The notes below the pieces were generated by a model. It did not search any database. It was given only the letters and a program-made list of their open reading frames with translations, and was not told where the DNA came from. The position numbers and the translations under genes were made by a program. From Maea johnstoni (taxonomy: Eukaryota > Annelida > Polychaeta > Spionida > Magelonidae), in the NCBI GenBank assembly GCA_963942565.1, contig OZ012697.1, positions 23,814,970 to 23,878,969 of the forward strand: a stretch of DNA of 64,000 nt, in the 5' to 3' direction. Within the stretch, counting starts at the first letter, position 1; each line of letters begins with the position of its first letter. Below are positions 32,924 through 44,531 of this stretch, one piece after another.

Positions 32924-35900
32924 CTAAGTGCTGGCCTGGGAGCCTGACCCCGGATCGTTTTTTGGAGTGGAAGATTTAAGTACAGGTGCTTTAGGAGCAG
33001 TTTTGTTACATTCCCTGGCATAGTGTCCATAAATCCCGCAATTATGGCACTGGATACGAGACTTATCTCGAGGACTAGAAGGTGGCGTAAACCTTCGAGA
33101 TGGTGATGGAGAACGCCCTCGATAAGAATCGTTAGAGTTAGAGCGGTTATTCTGAGGGGATCTATCCGATCTGTAATCGGAGTTCCGTTGCCTTTCGGGG
33201 GACCGACCAGACCTATCTGATCGGATATCCACATTCTTATACCCATCAGAATACCGTGGTTGATCAGATCTCTCAGAGTGACGAGAGCGATCTGGGGAAT
33301 TGAATCGTGGGCGATTAGGAGAAGGAAATCGCGGACGATCGGAAGGACCTTGTTTTTGTAGATCCCTCAAAGCTTTGCTCAGTATTTCAACTGAAACAAA
33401 CAGAGAAGGAGAGTTTGGAGCTACAGGAGAATTCTGGAACCGAACCTGTTTTTCTGGTTCACTTCCTGAATCAACCTTGGTTTGTCTAACCGAATAGTCA
33501 GGTTTAGATTTCTTAGATTTAGAGGAAGACTTATTCGATATTATGCTCTGAGTAGCTTCAGCTTGCTTGACCAACTGAACAGCCCGATCTAATGAACGAG
33601 GTTTCTTGTTCAGGACCACACGCTTAGCCTCATCGCATGAACATCCGAGAATGAAAGCTTCTATCGCCATGCGGTTCCAGTGAGATTCACTGAAGCCTGC
33701 ATACCCGATCATGACAGCGTCAAGAACCCGATCAGCAAAAGTCTCTAGTGTTTCAGACTCTTGCTGCTCAAGTGTTCTTAAGTTCAGCCTAGCTGTCATA
33801 GGCAGATCCTCGATCTGGAAATGCTTTCGCATTTTCCTTTTTAGCCTATCAAAATCGTGATGGCGGATGTTAAGTTTGGTAACATAACTGAGAGCATTGC
33901 CACGAAGAGAGTCTATCAGCTTATCAAAGCGCTTGCGCTCTGACCAGCGATGACGTTTGGCAATTCTCTGGAACTGATAGAAGAAAGGGTCCCAGAGCTC
34001 AGAACCATCATATTTTGCCAACTTAGGAGAATAGTGCCTTCGGGATCTGGATCTACTTTGAGAATCAGATTCCGAGCAGCTTGAGGAAGAAGGCGAAGAG
34101 GAGTCATTTGAAGAATCACGATGACTAGAATCTCCAGAAGAATCAGAAGATTCGTCATCATCACGACGAGACCTACGATGAGATCTACGTTCAGATCTAC
34201 GATCAGGTCTACGTTCAGATCTATCTTCTATGTCACGGCTTGACCTGCCGGACCTAGACGACGAGCTGTACGAACGTGATCTTGAACGTGACTCATAGGG
34301 CGAACGTGAGCGTGAGTTATTGTTTCTATTGTCACTCACCCCAACATTCTCATACGAATACCCAGAATTCCTCCGATAGGTGCCATTATAGCCCTCGGAA
34401 CAATTCTGAATAGTGGGAGATGCTGACTCAGCACTGTAAGAAGAAGGTCTGAGAGCACTACGACTCGGACGAAAATAATCCGTCGGAGCACCCTCAACTA
34501 ACTCAGCTGACGGAGCATACGGTGTGGATTGAACAGGAATTTGTGGATTGTACCTGTCGGAATCCCCACTCATTGGAGGTAGGTAATTAGGATGGTATTG
34601 AATAGGATGAATAGAAGAAAGAGAAAGTGGTGGCTGATTACCAGCGAAAGAAGCATGAAATCCAGACTGTGAAGAACAAGCTGGAGTCATGGAGAAAGAA
34701 GAAACAGTATTAGAAACAACACCAGCCATAGCAGGAAAATTGGGTGGCTGCTGTTGAATAGAAGGTTGTTGACGATTGAGAGAAGACGATTGCTGATTGA
34801 AAGCAGTTTGCGGTTGCATAGGAGGTGGATATTGTGGGATGGGAATCAATGGTTGCTGTGGAATTGGCATTTGATCAGATCCATAAATGTTTTGAATTCT
34901 ATTTACACTAAAATTATATCTATCCCTGGCGGCATCCATTTCACGTCGCCGTGTGTTACTAATATCAACCTGAAGATCCGCTACTCCACGGGAGACCCCA
35001 GGAACATCCAGACCATTAGTCTGAAGTTCCTGCACTCTCACCTGAAGTTGTGATCTAGCTTTCGCTAGATCCATTCGGTTTTTGTGCATGGCTTGTTCCT
35101 GTTGAACAATGGAATCGTACAACGCCGCCAATTCAGGAGAATCCCCTATAACAGGGGCGTTCACAGCCGGCAGATTAGATGTCTGTACCGACGGCTGAGA
35201 AGGAAGAAAAGGAGGAATTGATACATTCCGAGATGGAGGTGGATGTTGCACCAAAGATGCGATTGAAACAGAAGGAGAAGGAGTAGGATAATGTGCATAG
35301 GTTGACACTTTAGGGATAGCAGAAGGAAGAAATGTTCGCGTTGCAGTAGATACACCTGCGAACTGGATAGGAGATATAGGAACATCTGCAGCGGTTGATG
35401 CAATCGGAAATTGCAAAGGAACGTAGGCGCTAGGTTGGCGCACCGCAGAAGTGATAGAAGAAATAGGAGGTCGCATCGCGGAAGTCAGAGAGGTCGTAAA
35501 CCTCTGTGGAGTAAGGACGGGAGGGTACATCATAAAAGAAGCCGGTTTAGGGGCAGAGAAGGTAACAGGTGGATTAAGTTCCAAAGCAGATCTTAATACC
35601 TGTGAAGAAGTAGAAGGATTCAGTACCGAAGGGGTACTCAACGCCTGAGCGGAAGTAGAGACTGCCGGAGCAGGAACCGAAGTAACCCTCACCGGAGAGA
35701 AAGATAAAGAAGTCAGTGGTTTCAGAACCGCAGGGGTACTCGAAACCACAGACGCGACAGGGGATCGCTGAGCCCCAAGAATGGGCAAAGTAGGCTCTGA
35801 GAGAGACGTAGGCGATTCTGGCAAAGGCAGAGCCGCCGCCGCGCTCAAAGTTCCTATACGTTCAGTTAGAAGGAAAGAAGCATCATCAGGAGCCATGCTA

Positions 35901-36106
35901 TACAAATCAGGTATAACATGTCCTGAACTCATCCAGCCCCTCCAGGTGACAGCGGAGACAGCTGGACAAGCATCACATAGGGCTTCGAAGGTGAGCTGTT
36001 TTGCGTCACGCAGCTCAACGATATTACGAGCTGAGCAGCTCCTAATACCTTTTAGTTTAACAAGTGCCGTGACCTGCGCCTGCATTAAATCAATGCAGTC
36101 GCTCAT
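32924..36106 (-). CDS. gag: Retrotransposon gag
   Basis: 1060 residues, large for a gypsy gag. The first ~540 residues are Pro/Ser/Gln-rich and look disordered. An Arg/Ser-repeat region follows at roughly 590-670 (RSRSPYESRSRSRSYSS type). A Retrotrans_gag-like capsid core lies at about 690-855 (WDPFFYQF..., KRFDKLIDSLRGNALSYV). A second Arg/Ser/Pro-rich stretch follows, and a CCHC zinc knuckle (CHNCGIYGHYAREC) at about 1020-1033. Gag would form the particle and package RNA. The RS repeats resemble those of splicing factors, whose role here is unknown. Confidence 0.9.
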   Translation of the reverse strand: MSDCIDLMQAQVTALVKLKGIRSCSARNIVELRDAKQLTFEALCDACPAVSAVTWRGWMSSGHVIPDLYSMAPDDASFLLTERIGTLSAAAALPLPESPTSLSEPTLPILGAQRSPVASVVSSTPAVLKPLTSLSFSPVRVTSVPAPAVSTSAQALSTPSVLNPSTSSQVLRSALELNPPVTFSAPKPASFMMYPPVLTPQRFTTSLTSAMRPPISSITSAVRQPSAYVPLQFPIASTAADVPISPIQFAGVSTATRTFLPSAIPKVSTYAHYPTPSPSVSIASLVQHPPPSRNVSIPPFLPSQPSVQTSNLPAVNAPVIGDSPELAALYDSIVQQEQAMHKNRMDLAKARSQLQVRVQELQTNGLDVPGVSRGVADLQVDISNTRRREMDAARDRYNFSVNRIQNIYGSDQMPIPQQPLIPIPQYPPPMQPQTAFNQQSSSLNRQQPSIQQQPPNFPAMAGVVSNTVSSFSMTPACSSQSGFHASFAGNQPPLSLSSIHPIQYHPNYLPPMSGDSDRYNPQIPVQSTPYAPSAELVEGAPTDYFRPSRSALRPSSYSAESASPTIQNCSEGYNGTYRRNSGYSYENVGVSDNRNNNSRSRSPYESRSRSRSYSSSSRSGRSSRDIEDRSERRPDRRSERRSHRRSRRDDDESSDSSGDSSHRDSSNDSSSPSSSSCSESDSQSRSRSRRHYSPKLAKYDGSELWDPFFYQFQRIAKRHRWSERKRFDKLIDSLRGNALSYVTKLNIRHHDFDRLKRKMRKHFQIEDLPMTARLNLRTLEQQESETLETFADRVLDAVMIGYAGFSESHWNRMAIEAFILGCSCDEAKRVVLNKKPRSLDRAVQLVKQAEATQSIISNKSSSKSKKSKPDYSVRQTKVDSGSEPEKQVRFQNSPVAPNSPSLFVSVEILSKALRDLQKQGPSDRPRFPSPNRPRFNSPDRSRHSERSDQPRYSDGYKNVDIRSDRSGRSPERQRNSDYRSDRSPQNNRSNSNDSYRGRSPSPSRRFTPPSSPRDKSRIQCHNCGIYGHYARECNKTAPKAPVLKSSTPKNDPGSGSQAST

Positions 36107-37698
36107 GTCACATTAATTTTCACTTACCTTATAAGTGTGCAGTTGCTGCAAGAAAATGGGGAAGGAATGTCATTTATTATAGGGCACCATATAACAGAAA
36201 TGTGCATTATCAATGTGCAAAAAGGGTTAGTAAACATGCATCATCACATTATTACCGATATACCCAGAAAGATACATAGAAAGAGGAAATACTAAGTGAT
36301 ATTTAAATTAAGAAAATATTCATAAATTGAACCCTTGCCGTTTAGCAATGAAAGAATTATAAAGGAAGAGGAATAGAGGCATCTAGAATAGTACTAGAGC
36401 CAAAGGAAAGTACAAGTCAAAGCATAATAATTCAATAGTCAAGAAGTACAACACAAAACACTATATTTCTAGTAATGCATAGCATGGCAAATCAAGTAAA
36501 GCACACCCACAGAACAGGGAAGCAATAGAACAACACCACAATACTAAACCTATAACCCTACTGCATATATTATTAAACAGGGAAGAATTTAATAAGACAT
36601 CAATTCTACTGTACACACTATAAGCAGGGAAGAATTACTAGGAGTAAATTATAAGCACAGCTGTTATTATTCTAAGCTACTGCACCACTAACACGCAATT
36701 TACTAAAATTATGCACACCAAGCACAATAAAAACACACCATTTTACTCACTTTGTATTCATGATGCTATAACATAAGCAAATCAACATATTAATCCCTAT
36801 TTTCCACCCTATTTTATTAAATTAAACAAAATTTTATCTCAAAACTAAATCTACATGTTATTTTATCTAATAAATATCTTACACCAAATTCTAGGAAAGA
36901 ATAACTATCCCGGCATGAATAAACATTAGCTTTTATTGCCCAAGAGAAAGGTGAAAGGATAGATAGAAGATAAGACAGCAGAAAAGAAGGAAGAAAGAAC
37001 AGACAAGTTAACCAACTTGCATAAACAAGCATGTTTATTTACATAAATTGCCTGAATATGGACAAGAAGAACCAGATCTATTCAATCTATTCAATTCAGT
37101 TCAATCATGGATACAGCTAATTGTATCCTCCACAATTAAGAAATTCCCAAATCTCATTATTCCTAAACTCATGGAGCAGATCACCTTCAGAGAAGTATTC
37201 ATTACCTGAATACTTGCTTGCAGAAAGTACAGTCCAAAAAGTCTTAGAAAAACAAGAGAAAGAAATACTAGCACCACTTCAGTACCATATCTTAAAAAGA
37301 TACAGGTAACAGAAGCAGAAACCAGCAACAAGAAGAATAAAAAGACTGATCTCCAATTTCGTTTGGTATAAACAACAACACAGGGACAGCCATGTGCTCA
37401 GAAAAGCACATGGAGGGCGGCCATGTTGGAATTATTAACCAAAACAAACATTGTGAACTTGAAGATCCAGTAAGTATAGAAAAAGTAGAAAAGGACAGTC
37501 ATTATTGAAGGGATACGTTTTTTAATAAGAATACCCCCCAAACTATCCTACTCTCTGATCCCTACTCTCTTTTTATTTAGTCAAAAACGATCAGTTCAAA
37601 CTTGAAAAGTTTCTATAAGATTTAGGTTAAAAAATGGCCAGCCTTGCTGTGACCCACAGATCAGAAATAAAACAGAAATTACTGCTTTACCACGCCAT
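36107..37698 (-). other. Retrotransposon 5' leader
   Basis: A long AT-rich untranslated stretch between the 5' LTR and gag. No long ORF or structured motif is recognised. Confidence 0.7.
37681..37697 (-). promoter_or_regulatory. Candidate primer binding site
   Basis: One base inside the 5' LTR, the minus strand reads TGGCGTGGTAAAGCAGT. It starts with TGG, as expected for pairing with a tRNA CCA end. I could not match it to a particular tRNA. Confidence 0.5.
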
Positions 37699-37974
37699 TG
37701 TAGTATCACTGAGCCGTGGCAACTCAGTGACCCACACATACATAGTTATCTAACACACATAATCAATGTTATACAGTATTACTTACCTATAATCTTGTTC
37801 TAAGGTTGGATGTCTAGGTAGATACGTCCGTTCGTTTGGTTCTGGTATTCTGTTCTGCCTGACTACTGCCAGGCGTATTAATATGCCACATGAACGGTGG
37901 CGCCACCAACGGATATATCCGGAACTACTCGGAAGTAGTTCCGGCGTGGTATGCAGCTATCCTGCTATACCACA
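37699..37974 (-). repeat. 5' LTR
   Basis: 276 bp, identical by eye to 23528-23803. In element sense it starts TGTGGTATAGC and ends GATACTACA. Confidence 0.95.
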
Positions 37975-37978
37975 GTCC

Positions 37979-39179
37979 CCTGAGGAGACAAAGTGCGTTT
38001 CACTTGCGGACAACCGCTAATTGCATTTATGAGACAAGTCTGCTTGGAACTTCTTCATTCCATGCCTTAAAACCATTGGACAGACGCTTAAAATTCCTCG
38101 GGAGGACGATACGTGTGGTACTCGAATGAGAGAAAATCTTCTCAAAAATGGCGGGCTTAGAGATCTCGTGAGTTGACGTTCAAACGAGAATGAATCTCGA
38201 ACTGATTTCGAATCTAAATCAATCTAAATATTATGAAGTATGATGAATTTTACTAATATCATAACCTTGAAGTATTATTGAGGATTTACATCAAGTATTC
38301 TTCTTTTTATCATCCCACCACTGCTTGTATATTACCCAGAATGCATTGCTGCGCCATCACTGTTTTGGTACACTTCTCACTTTCAATCAGTGTGCCAGCA
38401 TTCGAAGTATCTACTGTTTACTAAACACTATTGGAAGCATATACGGGAGCTACAACTTGGTGAGTTTATGCCTATTTCTTTTATGTTGCCAACTTTCTTG
38501 TGGTTTCAGGTAGCTGATATTTTAATGTGTTTACAAGAGTGGACATGAATGGACAGGCATGTGTCAAATTTAGGACTGAATCCCATTCAGTGGTTCATTG
38601 ATGGGGTGGGTAGGAATGAATGAACAAGTGGGTACAATGTAACTGGATACTGCGAACCTCTGAAATGTGAATAAATGAGGGTAAAAGTGTTCATGTTAGA
38701 AAGGTTTAACATATTGAATGTTAAATCACAATGAATTTTGTGAAAAAGCACCGGTTAAGTGCTTTCACAATAGGAGCTCCCCATCTGACATCTCAATGGT
38801 AATGTCTAATGACATTTTTTAAGGTTTTTTGGAAGATGACATATACACTTATAAATGTATTGGATAAATGGGGTCAAAGTTTCTAAATTGCTTATGATAT
38901 TGTCTTTGATTCTTGTTTCAATGTTTGCCAATCTTTTATCTTTAAAGGATAACCATAGACTGTCGACTTAAAAAAAATAATTTTTTGGGTCATGAATGTC
39001 AACATGCATGATGTTTTAAATCAGAAATGATCTACACACCTTAATATAACTTTGGGGGACAAATGTTAAAATTGTTGCCTAGATTTGTATGGAAATGTAT
39101 ATTTGTTTTTGTGACTAAATTCCTTCTGGCAGGTGAAATGTAGGGCATGTACTATGTGGGATTTTCAGAAAAAAGTAAC
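37979..39179. other. Non-coding
   Basis: Original sequence right of the retrotransposon insertion. The first ~300 bp has a more even base composition and could be 5' flank of the MAJIN-like gene. Otherwise AT-rich with no gene seen. Confidence 0.4.
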
Positions 39180-39506
39180 CTGCATAATAACCCAAAGTTG
39201 ACCTGCTGCTAGCGTTCTAGTAATGATTTCGGGAAAGGCATGGAGCCAGGAGCATTGACTTCTAAGATAGGCTAACTCTGTCTCATATTTGGACTTAGCT
39301 GGCTGGTCTCTTGTGGTTTCAGCATGTACCGGTCCTTGTTTGGGTCGATATCCAGTCAAAATGGCCAATCCCACAAGGGCCATCTGCATAAGTGCCCTGT
39401 CTATTAAAATCATTTTAGCAGAGAGATTCAAGTATTTTGGTGGTAAATATTGAAATAATGTTGATGAAATGTTTTTTTGGACAACATGATATTCAATAAC
39501 AGGTTG
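39180..39506 (-). CDS. Internal exon of an unidentified gene
   Basis: Bounded by an acceptor (atctctgtcaag) at 39507-39508 and a donor (ATGCAG|GTTAC) at 39180/39179. 327 bp, 109 codons, phase 0 at both ends. It reads QPVIEYHVVQKNISS, then FQYLPPKYLNLSAKMILIDR, a hydrophobic stretch (ALMQMALVGLAILTGY) that may be a membrane helix or buried helix, then a hydrophilic part with KYETELAYLRSQC and WLHAFPEIITRTLAAG. Composition and clean splice ends argue for a real exon. I do not recognise the family and cannot place its neighbours. Confidence 0.5.
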
Positions 39507-40574
39507 CTTGACAGAGATAGATGTTTAAGCCATGCATTCAATCCAGGCCTGTCAGTGTCACCTACATTTCTATGTAATCAGCTAGTAAAGATACTTGTAA
39601 ACAGCTAGCCTGACAGGAGGATGCAATAGTTACTTCATGTATCAAAAATGGGGAAATGTTTACTTTAGTGCAAAGATAGAATTTATTGATTTTAGGCAGG
39701 ACCCAACTGAAAGTCATCAGCCTTTATTGTGAACGGCGATTTTGGCCTACAGATCAGCTGTTTTGACTGACATTCCTTGTTTGACTGACATTCCTTGTGA
39801 ATTTGTCTACCCTGTATTTTACATGCTACAAGCAAATATTTACTGTAAGTTAGAGTTGATTTTGTTGCATCTGGAACATTTCAACCCAAAATGTCTACAT
39901 TAGAGCAGGATGTACAACAAAAAAGCAGGATGCCTGCCTTATGTCAAATAGGCTGGGTGCGGCATATAACTACCATACCCAGTTTCTTTTGAAATGTATC
40001 ATTTAAGATAAAATAAGATGATTTTGAGAGTGATTTTGTAAAAAAAACATGGTTTTGAAAAAATATTTGGAAGAAGTTATTAAATTGGCTGTATTGCAAA
40101 ATTATTAATTATTAACTTATCTACTTCAAATGATGTGCACATTTTAATTAGATTGCACTTTTAGCACTACACTTTTACCAAATAACAACCTTTTTCATGA
40201 AGGGGGGGGGGTTGTCTTTTTACACTCAGACCTTGCTATGTTTTAATTTCATCGGCAGTTTTGACTTTGGAATATTATAATAATATAATCATTATTATAT
40301 AGACATTTTTGTTCTGTTTGTATAATGTTTTAGGGCATGGTCTATTTTTATAACATTTTAGGTCAAGACTATGAATTTAGACTATACTCCTGAATTAGTT
40401 TGTCATGCTATTGCAGGGCAGGTTAACTTAAATTTCTACCTGCCCGACACAATTTTGACCTGCCCTGCAAAAGATGTGATACAATGAACTTGAATGTAGA
40501 GCAGACACACTGATTTTTACCTGGCCTAAAGCCATTTTGAATTTTTTTACCTGCTTGGGGGAATAGGGCAGCCC
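39507..40574. other. Non-coding / probable intron
   Basis: AT-rich. At about 40415-40570 there is a repeat rich in 'ctgccc' and 'gggcag' motifs. No gene seen. Confidence 0.4.
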
Positions 40575-40974
40575 TTAACCCATTAATGCTCACAACGGCT
40601 AAAACAGCCTGACAATTTTGATGAAATATTCCAGGCAAAAACATATTTCAGGAAATATTTGAAGGGGAAATGTTCATCAGAATATTACCAACAACTCTCC
40701 TTCAAATATTTTGTAAAATCATTCTCAATTCAAAAGTTATCATCAAATGTACATATCTAAGATCCAGACGACAATTTCTGGAGTAACTCTTAAGCAAATT
40801 GTTTAACCATTCATGTCTTGGAATTTCTCCTGAAACTGTTATCTGATACTTTTCACGTAGGTAATAACTTTCCTAAAATATTTAAAAAAATCATCCCAAT
40901 TCCAAAGTTATTATCAAAAGTATTGTGGATCCAGACGACAATTGCTACAGAAACTCCTGAGCATTAATGGGTTA
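40575..40974. mobile_element. TTAA-target MITE, ttaacccatta family
   Basis: Inverted ends ttaacccattaatgctca and tgagcattaatgggtta. Contains aaatatttgaagggga and its inverse ctccttcaaatattt. TTAA followed by CCC is piggyBac-like (inferred). Partial relatives are at 7474-7945 and from 46706. Confidence 0.75.
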
Positions 40975-41367
40975 CAAATGGAGTAAGGCACTGTCTATTG
41001 AGAACTAGATAATGAAGATAAACGGACATGGCAGCACCTCGAATAGATGATGTGCCGAATACCACCTGACGTGTAATTGCGGGAGAAACTAACGACCCCG
41101 CTTGAACAAACGCACAAATCCATACCTTACACAATGGATGGCGGCAGGGCTGGTCTGTAATTCGGGAGAAAATTGATCAAGTTGGATTAGAGATAATTCA
41201 TCAGCCTCGCACGATAGTACACCTGGGGTATTTAGTAATCGGCGTTTCCAGCGGTGATTAGAAGATGAGCTCATGCAAGATCTGAACGCTCCATGGCCTG
41301 TAGCATCCAAAAATATCCTGATGATTTGGAAATATCTTGGTTCATGATTAGTGCATTCTATTTTTAG

Positions 41368-41560
41368 AACCCTTATGTTGCTGGCTACTGGTGGTGGCTA
41401 ATTTTGCGATTACGAAATGATGCAAAAAATCTTTAAAAATGATAGAAGTCCTAGGACATGGGTGATGGGTACTCATCTGAGAGTACTAAGCGAGAGCTCT
41501 GCAATGAATACCAATATGACAGGGTTTAAATGGTTTTCAAATAAAATTTTGCTTTCTTGT
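41368..41560 (+). mobile_element. ttaaccctt MITE family, eroded copy
   Basis: Shares ttgctggctactggtggctaatttt..., aaatgatgcaaaaaat and gagagctctgcaatgaatacc with 51495-51713. Ends are not preserved. Confidence 0.5.
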
Positions 41561-42440
41561 GCTCTGGAGGAAGGAGGAGTGTTGATCAGAACCTAGCCCA
41601 TAACTCTCCTTCAAATATTTTCTGAAATCATAGATATTTTCAAAAGTATCATGGCATAGCACTTGTCAATGAGGTTAAGTGAAATAGTGGTGAACAGGCA
41701 AACTTCAGAAGTGGAATGTTTTGTACAGTAAGAATCCCTGTGTGTACATCTGAAATATTTAGTATGATTGGTCATTGAAAATTTGGAATGATTAATTAAT
41801 TACAATGATTAATACTTTCCAGAATCTTCCTTATGCATTAGCTTCACCTAACCAGTTCACCACAATCTGTGCAAACAAGTAAACTTCATATCATATACTA
41901 CATAGTACTAGTTGTCGTAGTTGACTGCAATAGGGATGTTGTATTGAGAAAGAATATGTGTAACATATTTTTTGCACTTTTTGACCTAGAGAAAGTACTG
42001 GGAATAAAACATATGCTATAGTTAGACCACAGTGGAATGTCTTAGTGAGAAGGTTCCATATTATCTGTAGGTGTATTTTTATAAAGTAAAACATAGAGAA
42101 AACCTGCCAGATTTAATGTTTCTATGCATTGATCAACTGAGTACATTTTTTCCAAATTGCCGCCAGCATATTCGCAGATGTTGTGATAATTGATAAACAT
42201 CTGCATATATTGAGTACATTTTCTTCCAGATTCCCCCGTGAGTTTTCAGTATATCTGTTGGCCTGCCTCCCAGGCCATATTTAAATGTCATTCAGGACTA
42301 CTGAATAGATGGTGCTGTGATACACTAGTTAGTGAGGGTAGTTGGAAATAGTGCCTGTGCCTGTGTATGAAGTTGTATGAACTAAATGGCCAATAGTAGG
42401 CCACATGCCTTCATGTAGATATTATAACCATTAATTCATA
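41561..42440. other. Non-coding
   Basis: AT-rich. A short minus-strand ORF at 41891-42094 is not convincing. Nothing else seen. Confidence 0.4.
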
Positions 42441-42444
42441 AATA

Positions 42445-42650
42445 CTGTAAATCTGGAATTAAGTGTGTGTGTGTAATGAGTGCGTTTTTTGCATCAGGCA
42501 CGTCACACACTTATTTCTAGTCGCTAAAAATCACCTCCCTTGTTTCAGATATCCGATGTGTGGCGATAAATGCAAAAATAAGAACTAGCAAAAATACGAA
42601 AATGAGAAAAACGCATAATTTATGACACACACTCATTTTCAAATTTACAG
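42445..42650. mobile_element. Small TA-target MITE
   Basis: Inverted ends ctgtaaatctggaatt and aaatttacag, with inner gtgtgtgt/acacacac, next to ta at the left. 206 bp, no ORF. Confidence 0.5.
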
Positions 42651-42660
42651 TGTATGATAT

Positions 42661-43005
42661 GGTAAAACACTGTAAAGCCTAGTAGCTAGGCTATACAGTT
42701 GTGAGATATTTTGAAATTCTGCACCCCTACTTTGGTATTTACTGCACAAGTAAAATCATTTATGTCGTAAACAACAGTTCAGCCTAGTAGCTGAGCTATA
42801 TAGCTGTGAGTTATTTTGAAATTCTTCACACCTATTTTGGTATTTGCTGCCCAAGGAAGATGTAATCTCATTTATATCATAAACCACAGTAAAGCCTAGA
42901 AGCTAGACTAGAATAGGTGTGAGATATTTTGAAATTCTCCCCCGCCCCCCTTTATTTTAGTTTTTGCTGCACAAGTAAAGTATCATCTCATTTGTGTCGT
43001 ATTGT
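42661..43005. repeat. Three diverged ~105-113-bp tandem units
   Basis: gtgagatattttgaaattct recurs at 42701, 42806 and 42919, each preceded by 'aagcctagtagctag' and followed by 'ttgctgcacaagtaaa'. Confidence 0.8.
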
Positions 43006-43510
43006 CTTATGATTTGCGCTTTTTAAATTGCTAGAGGCATTTCGTGTCAAAGGCAGGAGAAGAGAGGAAGAAGAATGCGCGAGCGATGTCAACATTATTT
43101 AGCTCTAACAGGAGAATATTCCAATCAACTTCAAAAGCAATATTTCTCACCAGCGTGACACTTAACTAGTTAATGAACCTCGAGCAATGACGTGACGATT
43201 TTCCCGACTTAATTGAATTTCACGTCTCTTTGAGGTGCGGTGGGGTGGAAAGTGTAGTATTATTGTACACGTTATGTGTATTGTGTAAAGCCACAATATG
43301 CCTTCGGTGATAGGAAAATACCAGACAGGAAATCAGAGAGAATCGGTCACCTTTTCACCTAGAACGAACACACACATACACGTACATGATAAACACAGAC
43401 ACATGCATGCGCACACATTATGCACAAGCACACTCGGTCTCTAGATACAAATTTTTCCATAGGCAATTCATGATACCATACTGATAGTGCATTTATTACA
43501 TTTATGATAA
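43006..43510. other. Complex non-coding island and (CA)-rich tail
   Basis: 43010-43330 has balanced composition with CpG and CRE-like tgacgtgacg, unlike the surrounding repeats. It is followed by a cacacac-rich stretch. No coding exon seen. Confidence 0.35.
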
Positions 43511-43511
43511 G

Positions 43512-43882
43512 GCCTAAAAAAAATATGTTTGGTTCCTATTACCCTACCCTACCTAGTTTTTGTCCCCTACCCTAAAGTATTTTTTGCCAATCCTAAAAAA
43601 ATGAATTGTTCCTACCCAAAAAATTGCCTCGCCGTCCTAAATACCAATTCTCCAACCATTAAATTATAAATTTCTGGATGAACAGAAGCAGGGGGCCTAC
43701 GATTAATGCATATAAAGACAATTACAACAAGGCAAACCTTTATCAAAGCCATCCAACTCCAGGGAATCGTGCAAGTTAAAGAATAAAAAAAAAATTTAAA
43801 AAATTTAAAAAATCCCTACCTACCCTACCTATATTTTTTTAGGAAGTAATAGGAACCAAACACTTTTCTTTTTTTTGGCCTA
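43512..43882. mobile_element. MITE, ggcctaaaaaa family, longest copy
   Basis: Ends ggcctaaaaaaaatatgttt and its inverse; inner ggttcctattaccctacc and agtaataggaacc are inverted. taa flanks both sides. Confidence 0.7.
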
Positions 43883-44531
43883 ATGCATTTGTTTCATATA
43901 ATGCATTTATTTCCGTTTATTTTGTGTTCATCTGATGTGTTACATTTATCATAGTTGATCCTTTTTCTAATCATGTCTGTCAGTGTTGGACTAAAAGTAT
44001 TCTCTCTATTTCGATAATTAACATCTTTTGGACCAGGGAATTTTTGAAACAAAATTGAACAAAGATTGTTGACCAAAAGCAAAACTCTCCTTCAAATATT
44101 TCATGAGTTAACATGATTAATACAGAAGTTTTATTCAAAAGTATCCATGGTGACATGGTCCAGATGAAATTTATTTAAAAAGGAGATCTCTAGGCTTGAA
44201 TGGGTTAAAATTGCTCTGCTGTTTTGGTCAATTCTCCAGACTTACGTGGTCGGTAACTTATTTATCCATTCTAGTCGCGTCCAGAGGATCATTCTCTATC
44301 TATAGACTCGTGCCGGTCCCACAAGGCTAATTTTTTAGGCTGATCGATACTAACTGTGATGGGCTAGGACTGACAGCAGTCTATGGAGTGTCTGGTGAGA
44401 GACGGTTGGTTCATCGCACTGTGGGCCGACGAGTACGAGAGCGATCTTGAAATTCCCTCGTCATGTTATCACCTGTGCCTTAGCTCGTTAATAACTCTCA
44501 CCTTTGTGCCATTGTCTCCCAATTCGGCCTA

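Larger units (their letters stand above)
23528..37974 (-). mobile_element. Large Ty3/gypsy LTR retrotransposon with TatD-nuclease ORF
   Basis: 14.4-kb element on the minus strand. Two 276-bp LTRs, identical by eye, are bounded by TG...CA and flanked by gtcc (23524-23527 and 37975-37978; agtcc if the LTR-terminal A is counted). Order in element sense: 5' LTR, ~1.6-kb leader, gag (1060 residues), pol (protease, RT, RNase H, integrase, PHD finger), then a third ORF of 1285 residues ending in a TATDN2-like TatD domain, then the 3' LTR. RT-RNase H-integrase order marks it as Ty3/gypsy. Three long frames without visible breaks and identical LTRs indicate a whole-looking, recent insertion. It is much longer than typical gypsy elements. 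It sits just upstream of the MAJIN-like gene. Confidence 0.95.

Noticed and set aside
24368-36116. Plus-strand and shifted-frame ORFs across the retrotransposon
   Set aside because: Shadows of the three long minus-strand frames, with biased low-complexity composition.
41089-41310. 73-residue minus-strand ORF in a GC-richer patch
   Set aside because: No splice sites or recognisable family; could be chance.
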